The translations under genes and the position numbers were made by a program. Shown here in pieces: positions 45,244 to 57,098 of a stretch of DNA of 64,000 nucleotides. The stretch lies in NCBI GenBank assembly GCA_027605045.1, contig JAQFWX010000135.1, forward strand, positions 28,690 to 92,689, written 5' to 3'. How positions within the stretch are numbered: position 1 is the first letter of the stretch; each line of letters starts with the position of its first letter. The stretch comes from Phallus indusiatus (taxonomy: Eukaryota > Basidiomycota > Agaricomycetes > Phallales > Phallaceae). The notes beneath the pieces are model-generated. The model worked only from the letters and a program-made list of their open reading frames with translations. It was not told where the DNA came from and made no database searches.

Positions 45244-47305
45244 ATGCCCACCACGCGCTCAATGAAAAAGGCTCTTTCAACTGCAATAAACACGGTAGTT
45301 CACCCAAATGCAGTCCGTGCGATGACTTCAAAATCCACCAATGGCAAACGGAGGAAAGTCCCCGTCGGGGCCGAAGACGACTCAGAATCTCAACCAGTGG
45401 CAGAAATACCAGAAGACGCTGTTTCAAGCACAAGTCCTGTCAAGAAACCGCGAATAGACATCCCTGAATCCACTGCTGTTAACAGCGTGACTTTTCTTCA
45501 GTCTGATTCTGATGCCCAAGATGTTCTTGTTCTTCCTGCAGCTCTTTGTTTCTCGTTTGAGGCAGCCAGGGAACATCTGATAAATGCTGATTCAAGGTTC
45601 CGAGACATATTTGATAAACTACCTTGCCGCCCCTTTCAACATTTGGAAAAGGTCGATCCTTTCCGGTTGGTGTCCCATTTCGTCTAGGACTGTTACTTTT
45701 TCTTGTCGGTTTGAATTAAACCCTGTTCTTTTCTAGAACCTTGACAACTTCTATATTGTGAGCAAACGTCAAAATCTAGTTCGACGAAACCTAAAAGCAT
45801 CTATTAACGGATTGCCGTAAGGGGCCAACAAATATCTTGGCTTGCAGCCCGTTCTATAACTCATAGATTCATTCGGCTATATTACCCCCATTTACCTGAG
45901 AAGCTGCCTCCAGCAGGGTCAAGGTGTGCAAAGCAGTTACGTTTTCTGTCTCCTCGTTATCTCATATCGTGTATCAAAAACAAAAGCGAAGGAGTAAAAG
46001 TACCTCAGGAGCTTTTTCCGACAGCGCAGCAAGTGGCTGAGAGTGAGATTGACGTTTTGAAATCCGCCGGGCTTAGTACCCGCAAAGCAGAATATGGTAC
46101 CATTTTAGCGCTCTTTTCGATGCTATATTTCCTTGTGTACCTTTAATCATTTCAAATTTCTTTGCTTGTTCTCTCTTTTAGTCAAGGATCTGGCATCCCG
46201 TTTCGCGGATGGGCGTTTGACCACTAAGAGGCTGCTGGAAGCGGATGATGAAGAGCTGGCTAGGCTTCTCATTGAAGTAAGGGGAATCGGTCGTGTAAGT
46301 GCCAGTCTGGCTGGAAGAAGGAGATGCGCTGATAATTTGAACATGGTGCATTACAAACATAGTGGACAGGTACTGATTAGTCTCCCTTGACTCGAGACTA
46401 AACTAAATCCGCGAATCATGATTTTACAGTCGACATGTTTGCCATATTTTCGCTTAGGAGGCCAGATATTCTTCCCGTGGGTAAGTGTGCTTTTCTATTG
46501 TATTTTGTAGTGCGTGTGTTTTTTACTGGCCGCAGGAGATTTGGGTGTTCAGCGCGGTATGCTCAGGTGGTTTCTGGCTCTGCATTCTCCGGCCGATCCT
46601 GTTCAAATATCCCCTAAGAAGCTTCCCAAAAATCCTGGTAATATGAAGGACGATGAAGCGGCCGCCGGAGAAGTAGAGAAGACTGTTCAACAATCTCTCA
46701 CTGATGTTAACAGCGCGGAGCCAAAGCTTCCGGGTCCTCCACCTCCAACTACCCTCGCTTCTCAGGAGAATGATATCTCTAGCTTGCCCCCGGCTCCGCC
46801 AGCCACTCCTGTCAAAAGAAAAAACGTCTCCACTGGAATACTTGGAACATCGCTGGCTCCAGCTTCAGCTTCGGCAACAGAGGAATCTGAAAGAGCTGCG
46901 GATACTGCAGGTCTGCCTGCTTTCCCAGAGCCTTTCACACCATCCGTCAATAAGATATTGAAGCGAGGGCTTGAAAGCGAAGAGACGACGATGGTATCTT
47001 CTTCTCTTCCTGAAGGTTTGAGCGTGGCAGTTCTGAAAAGCCGATTAAGTGGGAAAAAAGTCAAGTATGTGTGAAAGTCTATTTTGTTTTTCCCAATCAT
47101 TGGATCAGCTTAATTGACTCTCCGTGATAGGGGCGCGTTTCTGACACCTCAGGAGATGGAAGTTCTGGCTGAACCATGGCGTCCTTACCGGAGTTTAGGT
47201 TAGTCCTTATTACCTCAACAAGCTTAGCGCATGCCCTTACTGTAATTTTTTGCAGGTGTATACTATATGTGGGCACTGGCAGAAGAACCTGCGGCAAAGA
47301 AATAA
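45244..47305 (+). CDS. DNA-3-methyladenine glycosylase (AlkA/MAG1, HhH-GPD family)
   Basis: Excises alkylated purines in base-excision repair, in the nucleus. ATG 45244 (MPTTRSMKKALSTAINTVVH) opens a basic N-terminus with KRRKVP, likely a nuclear signal. An intron (GTGAGC...CGTAAG) joins LTTSIL|GQQISWLAARSI, the AlkA-type helix. Then come FPTAQQVAESEIDVLKSAGL and TRKAEY|VKDLASRFADGRL. The helix-hairpin-helix is IEVRGIGR|WTVDMFAIFSL, followed by RPDILPVG|DLGVQRGML, whose Asp is the catalytic residue. After a Ser/Pro-rich insert (about 150 residues, longer than in yeast MAG1) the C-terminus returns with FLTPQEMEVLAEPWRPYRSL|GVYYMWALAEEP and ends AAKK, TAA at 47303-47305. All key residues are present. 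Confidence 0.9.
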
Positions 47306-50300
47306 AGGTTCGGAATATGAACTCGAACAGTTGTCCGCAAGATGAGCAGAAGGGTACAACGATGAAAGCCGACATGCCCCGTTACTGCCCTAATATCGCT
47401 AGCACATCTTGCCAATGTCCCTGGTTGCTTATTTATTCTTGTGTATAATTACATACACGTACAATTGGATCCCTCCTTTACCATGTGAACCTCTCCCAAA
47501 GCGCAAGATAAGTGCCCAACCTGAGTGTTATGTATTCTCCTGAGTGTCGAATCGCAGTAAATTCTTCACAATCTAAACATTGTAACAACGCATGCGCATG
47601 CACAGAAAAAAGGAAGGCGAATTGATATCACATTAGCCAGCTGAAAGCCTAGAATCTGATGAGAGCTACTAAGCATACGCAGACTTCCGCAATTTATTCA
47701 AAGGCAAATAACCTGCGAAGCGGATCCGGGGCACATCATGCATCTTTTAGGGTGCATCTTGAGATTCTATTCCCAGTCTCACACTACACTAAATACACTC
47801 GGTTGCGCTTATAATGGATGATACACACTGATTCTTCTAAGGGGCTTTCAATTACTGTTATACTTCGAGAATTCCGTCTAAATATAACTTCCGGTGAGTA
47901 CATATATATATATCATAGGCTCCAGTTTGAGCGAACTATAAATTTTCCCCAGACAAAGTCTGATAGTCATGAAGCTCGAAGTCTTTCCGTTGCCGTTATG
48001 ACACAGCCTGCAATGTGAAGCACAGAGCGACGACTAGTCTGGTTTATGGACGGCTTCTTTTTGAAAAAAGAAGGGGTAAAACATGATTTCATTTCATCAT
48101 GTTTCAGTATTCTCAACGTGTTGTAACGCCAGTTCATTCCCAGGCTCGAGCTCAAGATCCTGATGCTGAAAATCAAAAATAATTTTCCTGTCTGCTAAAC
48201 CTTGCACTTGAATGTCCGATAAACCGCAGTCTGGCAGAAAGAAAGTGGCACCGTATTCTTCCTACGCCAATTCAACTTTCTCGCCTCCGTGAATTCCTGA
48301 CAGTCGGTAATTGGCGACTATTTTAATCCTACTCATGTTTTTCGCCAGAATATGATGTTTTCTACAGCTACTAACCAACAGCGAACAAATCCTTGTTGAA
48401 TAATCAACAGTTTTGAGGCCTTGTCATATGCAGGTACGTCGGATTTGCCAGCCTGAGTGTCATACCCAGTACGTCAAACATTCCTGTCAGTCAACAATTA
48501 CGTCAGGCACAATTAGAGAACAGTCAGAAGACTCCGACAAATTTACGACATGTTCAGTACTGGCTTCCTCATTGCAACCCCAAAGTCCCGAGAAGGCCAC
48601 ATGGACATAAAGACGATGCGTAAGACTTCAGAAACGGCTCTTTTCCTATTATTTTATTCTAATATTTATTTTACCTCCATAAAACAAGCATTGAATATTG
48701 AACGGGAAGGTAAACATGCACCAGAACATTGCGAATGAGGTAACATTGCGAATGAGGTAACACAACTCACATCTTCTCCCCAGGCTTAGATTGCGACCCG
48801 ATGGATTCAATTTTTCGCGGAAGCAACTTAGAACTTCCTTCCTCCCCACACTTCTCTTCTATTACATACTTTCTAAGCCTGCTACACAGTAATCCACAGG
48901 CGATCATCTATCGGCTTTTGAGAATTCTGCCTAAACATGCACCCGGTTTAACTTGCCTGAAGCTATACCTTTATTATGCAGCGCTGATTTAGCTCAATCA
49001 AATCATACTTGACTACATATTCATATTTTGAAGGCAAACACTCAGCTTTCGGAATGTGATTTCAAGTAAGGTTTTCCTATAAATATATACGGTGCATACA
49101 TAGCTCGTCATTCACAGAGGCACGTTCAGGGACATTAACATGCCCGAACTTTACGTATTCTTCGGTCTTCGCATATTTTATTCAAATGTTTATCAATTCG
49201 TCGGCATCCCCCCGCTCAGCCTGCTCACACACATGAGTTTAAACGCCGAGGAGAATGAGATTGGGTTGCATCAGGTCACCTTGTTCAATTTTGATTTCCC
49301 TAATAAGTCCTTGAGCACGCTGCGCACGGTTATCCGTATTCATCTGCAAGCGAGCACTGTAGTCGGTTTGTTACACAGATTGATTATAAAGTTTTAATTC
49401 GCTGATTCTACTAACTTGTGCGTACAGTCTGCCTAAAGTCGTAAGAATCTCGCAGCTTGGTTTTAATCTGCTTTCTGGAAATCAAGTGGAATTTCAAATG
49501 TCAAGCTTGTCACATTCTGGTTTTCACATCAAATGAACTTCTTCCGTTGCTCTATGTCAATACTCTTGCGGTACGGTATCGATCGGTGTCAATTGTCTTT
49601 GTATCGCGATGCGTGAGTACATAGTATGTCAGAATGTATATATTTCAGAACTCGGAACTTGTTGATGTCTCCTAATAATAGGAAGTGCTGATAGTGACCC
49701 TATGGTTTTGATTCCATTTGGTGCAGTTGACAGGGTCAGGAATGAAGCGAATACAAGGTCGATCTTAGTAACGAAGAGAAATCACGATACCAATATTGTA
49801 TACATGATGCTCAATTAGGAAATTTCAATCGATTATCTCGGACAAATTTTGTTTTATTCATCTTCGGGTTTGTTAAGTCTGTTTGAACCTACTTTTTTTG
49901 GTTCAACCATTCACAAGCACAGCAAACAGGGATTTATTCTTATTCTAATTACTGCAGGAAATGCGCACAAAAGACCTGCCCAATTACAGCCGTTTTTGGT
50001 TACTTTTCTCTCCAATATGAGTATCAGTTCACCGGCGCCCAGGGAAGAACCAAGTCTACCTGCCCCTATGCGTAAGATTTACAGACCGGAAGAAGTGTAG
50101 GTCAAGTCTCACCCCCGCATGAAGTCAACGTTGGATTATCACTTCCAACATGACAGTTCCACTTTAGGACCGTCGTGCTTTTACATATTGAGAAGTACTC
50201 CGGTTGAGTCTATAATCCAATTTGAGTTCTAACTACTTCAAGAACTTATATGCTACCCCCTATGTTCATACTTATCTGACAACTTGAACGACCCTGGCAC

Positions 50301-53300
50301 TCGAGTTCTCCCCCATGGCCAATAATAGTATGGCGACTCAGCTTTCAAAGCATGAGTCCAATTTACATCAGATTCGACGATCTTGTGACTGATGCCAATG
50401 TATGGGCAGTACTTGCAGGGATGGAGGTTAGCGTTATTCACGAAGTTGTGAAACCGATTTGTCCATTCCAAGCCCACACTTGCTTCGGTGCTATTTCGTA
50501 ACACCGACCTACTAATTCGGAAGGTATTGGTAAGTGTGCTTGTATGATCCATCACATCGTTTACATGATGTTACCGAATTTGATTTTTTAGTAAAAAATA
50601 TTGTATATAATGCTTCAATTTATAGGGCAAAAAACTATCATGGATTCTCAAGTCCAATAAATCTGTCGTGCGTATGATATTGCATCCGTGTCGGCCGGAG
50701 GTTTTGGAAATAAACACATGTGCCACATACTCCCGCTAAGTTGTTTGTAAAATTTAAGCTCTATAACTCATTTGATTCATCAGCTGGTTAGTATTGCTTA
50801 TAAGTCACGCTAAGCCTTGGTCGATGGAAACTCATGTTGGGCTGGCCTCGACCTTTTAATTTTGCGTAGAGTCAAAGTGCAAGAGAGGTCTCGGATCAGT
50901 GATTTCATTGACCATACCTTTATTATTCCGATTGGAAAATAACATAGTTTCTTCCATATGATTAAATTATCTGAAATCGCATTCTTCCTAGCTTGACGTA
51001 GCCGGTCATTACCCTGGCACTAGGAGAACTTGTGGTTGTATTATGGTATTGAAAGCGCACAGCGGCGCGAAGCGGACCTCTCGGATTGCTTTTAATCATG
51101 CATGATCTTTCGAGACGTAGTGGTAATATTCTCATGTCTAGTTATCTGTCTGAGCGGTTAATGAAGCTCGCTTGGATAGAGAGTACCTTACCAATACCGT
51201 GCCGGCGTTTTTTGTGTCAGTCATAGTTGAGGCATTTAGCGAGAAATGCTAAATGGAGTGTTGTATTTATTGTCTTCGTAAATCACGCTGCCATGAGGTT
51301 TGCTTCTACTTTTATCTCGTTAGTCTTAGCCTGAGCCGTTGAGGATACGCGTTGCAAGTGAAGATATTGCATCAATGCACCTCTAATTCTTTTAGGATTG
51401 GCATTACTGTAGTTACCACCCCAAACCTTGCCGATGTTTTTGAATCTGCGTCAAAAAAGGAAATCTCGTAGCTGCGTGTCTTGGCGGCATATATCCCCTA
51501 TAAATTTGATAAATTCCGCGACTCGGTGTAATGTATCAGCACTGGCTTGTATTTTGAGTCCAAAAAAGAAATGCCTTAACTCAAAATGCGAGTGTTGTCA
51601 CATTTATCATCATCAAAAAATTGAGTGCGATGTGCAGCGCCGGAACTCCATGCAAACTTAGTAGCCAAGATCGTGTTCGGATGAATACATATACTTGGAA
51701 GCTAAAGCGCACTGAAGGATATCAAAAACGTGGATCAAGATGATGTTTCGGCATCGCATCACTTCCAGTGTCGGCTTCTGTAATACATTTTACTATTTTA
51801 TCCGCAGTGCCTTGTTTGTTCACTAGTTTCTTTAGATCTTGTGAGAGTTTTTTATAGGGTAGCAACGTGATCAATTGAGATTCCGGGGAATTCGTTGCAC
51901 CACGAGATATGATTTGGTAAAGCTGAAGGACATTGGCGGTAAGTATGGATATCTGCGTCATTAATGACGTTGATGACGCTGAGGTTCTTGCTCCACTGAC
52001 CATCCGTTACCGGAATGTTAGCTCCTACTCGTAGAGTTGGCCATGGAGTGCCGAGAAACTCGCGCGTTGAGATGTTGTCAAAATACAATTGAACTTCATG
52101 CATGCGCGCGCGATCAATGGTGGAAACGTTTCACCTGGCGAATGATTAAACAAGAGGAAGGGAAGTCTCAGAGAGCTCACATATAATACTAATAAGAAGC
52201 CCTCTTTTGAATCAGTCACTCAGAAGGAAAGCTGATTTCAATCTGCCAATTGCTCCAGTGACGCCTGTTAGCTGATTTCACTTGACTCACGATTCCTACC
52301 TGCATTTGAAAGAAACCTATGGTTCAAACTATCCCCCCGGTCATAGTTACCGAGCCATGCCCGTCGACAGTCACCCATATCAGCGTAAAACTGAGCAACA
52401 AGCTCATTTGAAAATTATAACAATTTCCGGCAATCTCACATCCTTTTGCATCGGCTGAATACGTGGTTTCATACGTCGTGTGAGGGTCCGAAAATCATAT
52501 CCCGAGTCGGAATATTTCACTAAAGAACAGAAATTAATAACTGAATGTAACGCAACGAAATATATATATAGAGTATATAAACCTTGAGCTCTAATTTGAA
52601 AAAAATGATTAAGCGACCACGATTGATATAGGCGTTAAGCAAACCTTGCAGCTTAGAGACCTTTCCGATATGATGGGACTATAATGAGGTCTCGAATTTG
52701 ACTGGCACCTGCTTTCGTACAAATATCATGCATATGTGGCAGGATATCCAGTAACAGGAACCATTCACATCAAGGCACATTTTAAATTTACCCTCTCTAT
52801 TGCAAATCGGTTTAGTAAGGATATGCGCGCGTATACTTATCCCTGCAAGTGATAGGACCGTTCGTCCGTTGGGATAACTAAAGTCGACGCCTCCGATCTT
52901 CATGCCAAGGTTTTCCGACAGATGCATGTGTGTTTATGAAGGTGAAGACAAAAGGGTTGTAGCTTTAAAACATTCAAGCACAGGGACGAAGGAACAAAAA
53001 GATTAAAGTTTTTCGGCCTTTTCCTTTCCGCCGTTTACTTCAAACGTCCGTGTTCGCGTACACCATTAACCTTTGTGAAATATTCGGTAATGCCATTTCT
53101 TTCGAAAATGCCAAACAGGGTTCACCTTTTGATGTACTGAATTTAATTAGGATTCGGAATCTTTCTTTAAGTTGGTGTTTTGTTCCTCTTGTTCTTCTTT
53201 TCCTGCTTCTTTTTTCTCTCTCCTGTCGAGTATGAAAAAAAACATATATTGCATAGTGTTTTATGATGACAGCAAAGCACAGTTGTCCAAGAAGAGAATA

Positions 53301-54761
53301 TTCGAAGGGTGGATAGGGCATAAAATAACGTTCGCCACTACACAATTCGCGATGGGCGGAGTAAACAGGGTAGGCCGGTAATAAGAGAGGGCAAAAGGCA
53401 AGATGTGTTCTGTGCGCATATTCCCATGAGAGGGAAACCTCCAAACGTCTAAGATTGTTATTGGACTTACATCTCAAGAAAGATTCGCAATTGACCCAGT
53501 GTATCACCGATAATCTTCCTTCTCGTTGAGCCATATCTCAGGACTGCTTCTACTTCTTCCGTGCCAATTCATGTTCCGGGTATTCGTACATTCCGATCCG
53601 AATGGTTCTAGTAGGAGTGAAATATGTTAAATATATCAAGGACCGTAAATCATAAAATTATTATACTCACTTATTCAAATTATCACAGTAATTTGAGCAG
53701 TGTATAATAATGCCATATACACCCTTGTCGTGAATCATTTTCGTGATAGATGACTGACGTCGAGGTCGTGGTAACGAAAGGCTTCAAGGTCATTTCCCCC
53801 TGAGTCGTACCTGAATTTCCCCAGTTTTCCAGTGTGGAGATGATCTTCTATTCTCTCCACATGTCATCCAGCTGAATGAAAACCATATGCTTAAATAGCT
53901 TTCTGTTGCTACCGCCGAAATTAGGCTATCTGGTAGATCTGCATCGGGATTAGTGATGACTGGCAAGAAGATAACAGGAAAAGAAACCTCAAAAAATATC
54001 TATCTATAACTTGATTGTTCCCTGCAGATTCAATAGATGGGGTTCAGAGACTTCGAATCGCGCCATTTTTATAGGCTGTCAAGTAGGCTTTAGTGCGTTG
54101 TCGCTGATGCATGATGTACATATGAGCACCTCAAATATGATTATTTTCCTGATTATGGCTTCTTCCGAGTCAATGTGAACAAGCCAGCACATCTGTCCTA
54201 TCTTCCCTTTAGGAATATTATTATATCACTGGGAACGTCCCGAGCAAGCCACTAAACCACTTTTCGTTGTCGAAGCTTCTTCCAATCTTCTAATTGGTAT
54301 CATTGCATGTGTCATCTCTTGTGTCAACTATTTTTGAGACTTGAGTTTGTCCATTTCGAACGAGAAAAGGAACCATTGGGGTAGGGCGAGTTTGTCTATC
54401 GGCCAGGACATGGACAGTCTGAACAATGTGACACGGACAGGACGGCAGGCACCACGGAAGCAAATTTCGACGAAATTGATCCCGGGCGCGATAGCCTGCG
54501 GATACATCCCGTTTCTCCAAAAAAAAAACAAAACAAATGAATTTGCATGTGACGATTGGGATTGGTTATACTCTATTCGCAATTACACGAGGTCAGAATA
54601 TACCTACGGGCTTAAAAAGTTCATCTAAGAAATAGGTGTAGTAAGAGGTGCAACATGTACAGTCCCGCTTTAGTTTTGCCACCCCAAACATACAGAAGGT
54701 TGATTATGCATGTACGTAAGTATGTATATATCGTAGGTAGTATAAATATATATATGGCGTG
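47306..54761. other. Long gene-poor region
   Basis: About 7.5 kb without a gene I can support. Short coding-like islands occur on the minus strand: 50253-50555 (has CKYCPYIGISHK and SPYYYWPWGRTRVPGSF), 51852-52103 and 52679-52927. They have no recognisable domain and do not splice into one convincing model, so they may be decayed gene pieces. The 164-codon frame at 53040-53534 (-) has no motif. Simple sequence is limited to short TA runs (about 47904 and 52560). No tRNA, rRNA or transposon terminal repeats were seen. Confidence 0.45.
48726..48759 (+). repeat. Tandem duplication, 2 x 17 bases
   Basis: Two perfect adjacent copies of ACATTGCGAATGAGGTA. Probably replication slippage; no associated feature. 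Confidence 0.9.
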
Positions 54762-56226
54762 CTATAGTTGAAATGTCGGTGTTGGAGAAGGTTGGGCTGG
54801 TATATGTCGTTTTCGGGGTTTAAAGATCAATACTAGTATCAAACCGATAATAATCAGTATAAGAAGAAAGATGCAAGCACGTCGACCTGTTCTTTTTTGA
54901 TATCTGAAGGTAATTGGTTTTCGTAAGAATGTGTCATTCCCATCAGTCATCAAGAAGCATCTGCACACTCACTTCTCACCCACGAGCAAGTCTTCATGGG
55001 CATGATCAATATTGACCAACGTCTGTTCAATGTTATACTCAACGCTGTCAAGAATGGTGCCTTGATCGATCACAAGTGTTGATAAGTCTTTGAACAAGTC
55101 AGCCAGCTGGGCGATAGAAGCCGCTATCTGTGAGATTTCTTGGTTGCGTTGTGTGAGGGTGCTATCCTCTTGCATCGTAACAAGAGTTTGGGAGGATGGT
55201 GAAAGTGGAATGCGGGTTGATTGAGACTAGTGTTATCAGCGTGTGCTAAATGACAACGGCAGTTAAAAAGAACGTACTGCCTTGACATCGTCTTCCAAGG
55301 CTGATATGCCTTCTTGTCCTTGAAGTCGAATTTGACCCGAAGCCAGAAGTAAATCACGATTTTTGATAGAGTGGCCCTGCAATCCTGGAAAATCATGAAG
55401 TATCAACGCTAAACAATCACTGTTCTCACTTTTCGAAGTCACTTACGTTCCATGTATACTCGCTGCTTTTTCCGGAAGGTGCTACTCAATTCTTGAACCT
55501 TAGCAGCGAGTCCTCGTTGAACATTTTGTGCAGATTTGCTTAGAGTTGCAGTGGAAGGACCGCCGGGTTTAGGTGGAAACGTGTGTGATGATGCTTGTGA
55601 ATCGGAAGCGGGAACTTGCTGGATGAGGGCCTGACAGCGTCGGAAATCCTGAGAAGTATGGTGCGTCAGAAATAAAAAAAACAATCAGTGGCACAAGGTT
55701 GGTTAATGGCACATGACTGACGAGTGTAATTTCATTGGTGAGAAGTTGTATTTCACGTTCTTCAGCGGAACGATCAGTAAAACCGGGGAGAACATGCTTT
55801 GCGTGGAGTTTATCGAGTGTGGAGACTTGTAATGGGTGGCGTTAACAAAACAAACAGAAGGACGAGATTGATAGACACGCAACACACTTTTGGGGAGAAG
55901 AGAGGCAAGAATCTGTTCGACTTGCTCAGAAATGTTGACCCTACCATCGATGAGGATTTTATCCTAATCGGGGAATAAAGCAGAAATGAAAGCTGTTGCA
56001 AAAGCGTACCATTTGGGTGGGGATGTCATATCGAGTGAAATAAAGCCACCAGGACTATCTGTCGCAATGAGACCACGCCGCTCATCGGTTTCGTCGTCAT
56101 CGAGAAGACCACTGGCATTATTGGTGCTGTAATTCTGGTTGAATCGACGCGATAGGGATTTTCTTGGAGCAGAATCTCGATATGAGAAGAATAGCAGAGT
56201 TCTTGAACGCGTTACACCCAGAGACA
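54762..56226 (-). CDS. TLG2: t-SNARE TLG2 / syntaxin-16 family
   Basis: A Qa-SNARE of the trans-Golgi network and endosomes that drives fusion of endosome-derived vesicles. ATG 56226 begins MSLGVTRSRTLLFFSYRDS, matching the TLG2 N-terminal Sly1-binding peptide plan (R-x-R-T-x-x-F-x-S-Y-R). Helical N-terminal-domain exons follow: TLDKLHAKHVLPGF, REIQLLTNEITL, DFRRCQALIQQV, VQRGLAAKVQELSSTFRKKQ. The SNARE motif runs from QRNQEISQIAASIAQLADLF through VIDQGTILDSVEYNIEQTLV, with the central zero-layer Gln in DQGTILD. A C-terminal membrane anchor (ACIFLLILIIIGLILVLIF) follows, then a short tail ending PTPTFQL. Five or six exons. No catalytic site is expected. Confidence 0.9.
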
Positions 56227-56704
56227 TGATTGCATAAAAAATAAATATTATAATTTCCCAAAAATAAAAACCATTTGGGAGAAAGAGCAGAGGGTGAGCG
56301 AAAAAGATCAATGAGATGACCGGAAACACGATGCAGGCGCGTGTTACCGTTGCCGCTCCACGCCGGGCGTCTAATTGGGCAGATTTTTATTATTATTATT
56401 CGGTATTATTATTTTATTTGTAATTATTTTTATTGTTTATGACATAAGCACTCTCCGTCTCTAATTTTTTTCGGAGTCTTTCCCTGAACGCTGTCTCAAA
56501 AATAATTGGGAAAACAGAAACAACACAAACCAACACTGCAATTTGGACCATCTCTTTGCTGACATGACAATATCGTATAAATACCCCCACTGAAATCGCG
56601 ACCATGTCCTCCTCATCCCCTCCATTACTAACACCTCTTCCTACTCCATATACACGGCTTTTTCTTGAGATCTTTCTCTTCTTCCGCCTTTTGTTCTTTC
56701 CACA
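56227..56704. promoter_or_regulatory. Divergent promoter region, TLG2 and Cys-rich gene
   Basis: It contains an (ATT)n-like AT-rich tract at about 56386-56430 and a pyrimidine-rich stretch (CTTCTTCC, TCTTTCC) just before the plus-strand ATG at 56705, typical of fungal promoters. A 63-codon minus frame at 56414-56605 has one hydrophobic segment but no support as a gene. Confidence 0.4.
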
Positions 56705-57098
56705 ATGTGTCGTCGACGAAGGTGAAATCCATCTTCAGTGAATCCAGTCGTTTGCTCACGACTCTCCCATATTCCGTTTAGCGAAGGAACTTCTTACACC
56801 AAGTGCGGTCATTACATCCAAACAAAATGGACCGCCAAAATAGATTGCAATAACCGTCGATGCACGAAAAGTGTAATGCATCCTCCCAACTGCACATCCT
56901 GCGATCGGTGTGAACAATATTATTATCCCGACGATCAAGAAAAGATCACAGCGTACTGGTATGTCGCGTTTCGCTTACTCTGCTCGTAGACTTTTGTTTC
57001 GATACTCACCTACGTCTCTTTCATATCTGTTTAGTGATGCATGGTGTCACCTATGTGAGCCGTGGTATGATACCACCTACAAAGCTCGAAAGCGGTGA
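56705..57098 (+). CDS. Small cysteine-rich protein, 85 residues, putative zinc binder
   Basis: Three exons: ATG 56705 gives MCRRR, a GTGAAA...GTTTAG intron, a central exon, a GTATGT...GTTTAG intron and a final exon, TGA at 57096-57098. The product has about ten cysteines: TKCGHYI, KIDCNNRRCTKS, PPNCTSCDRCEQYY and DAWCHLCEPWYD. Paired Cys-x2-Cys and Cys-x4-Cys spacing plus a His next to a Cys suggests one or two zinc sites rather than disulfides, and there is no signal peptide. The CGHY...C...C...CxxC arrangement resembles short basidiomycete proteins of unknown function. Role unknown. Confidence 0.65.

Noticed and set aside
53040..53534. 164-codon open frame on the minus strand
   Set aside because: No recognisable domain, odd composition (Tyr/Phe/Arg-rich), overlapping plus-strand frames and no splice signals. 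Probably chance.
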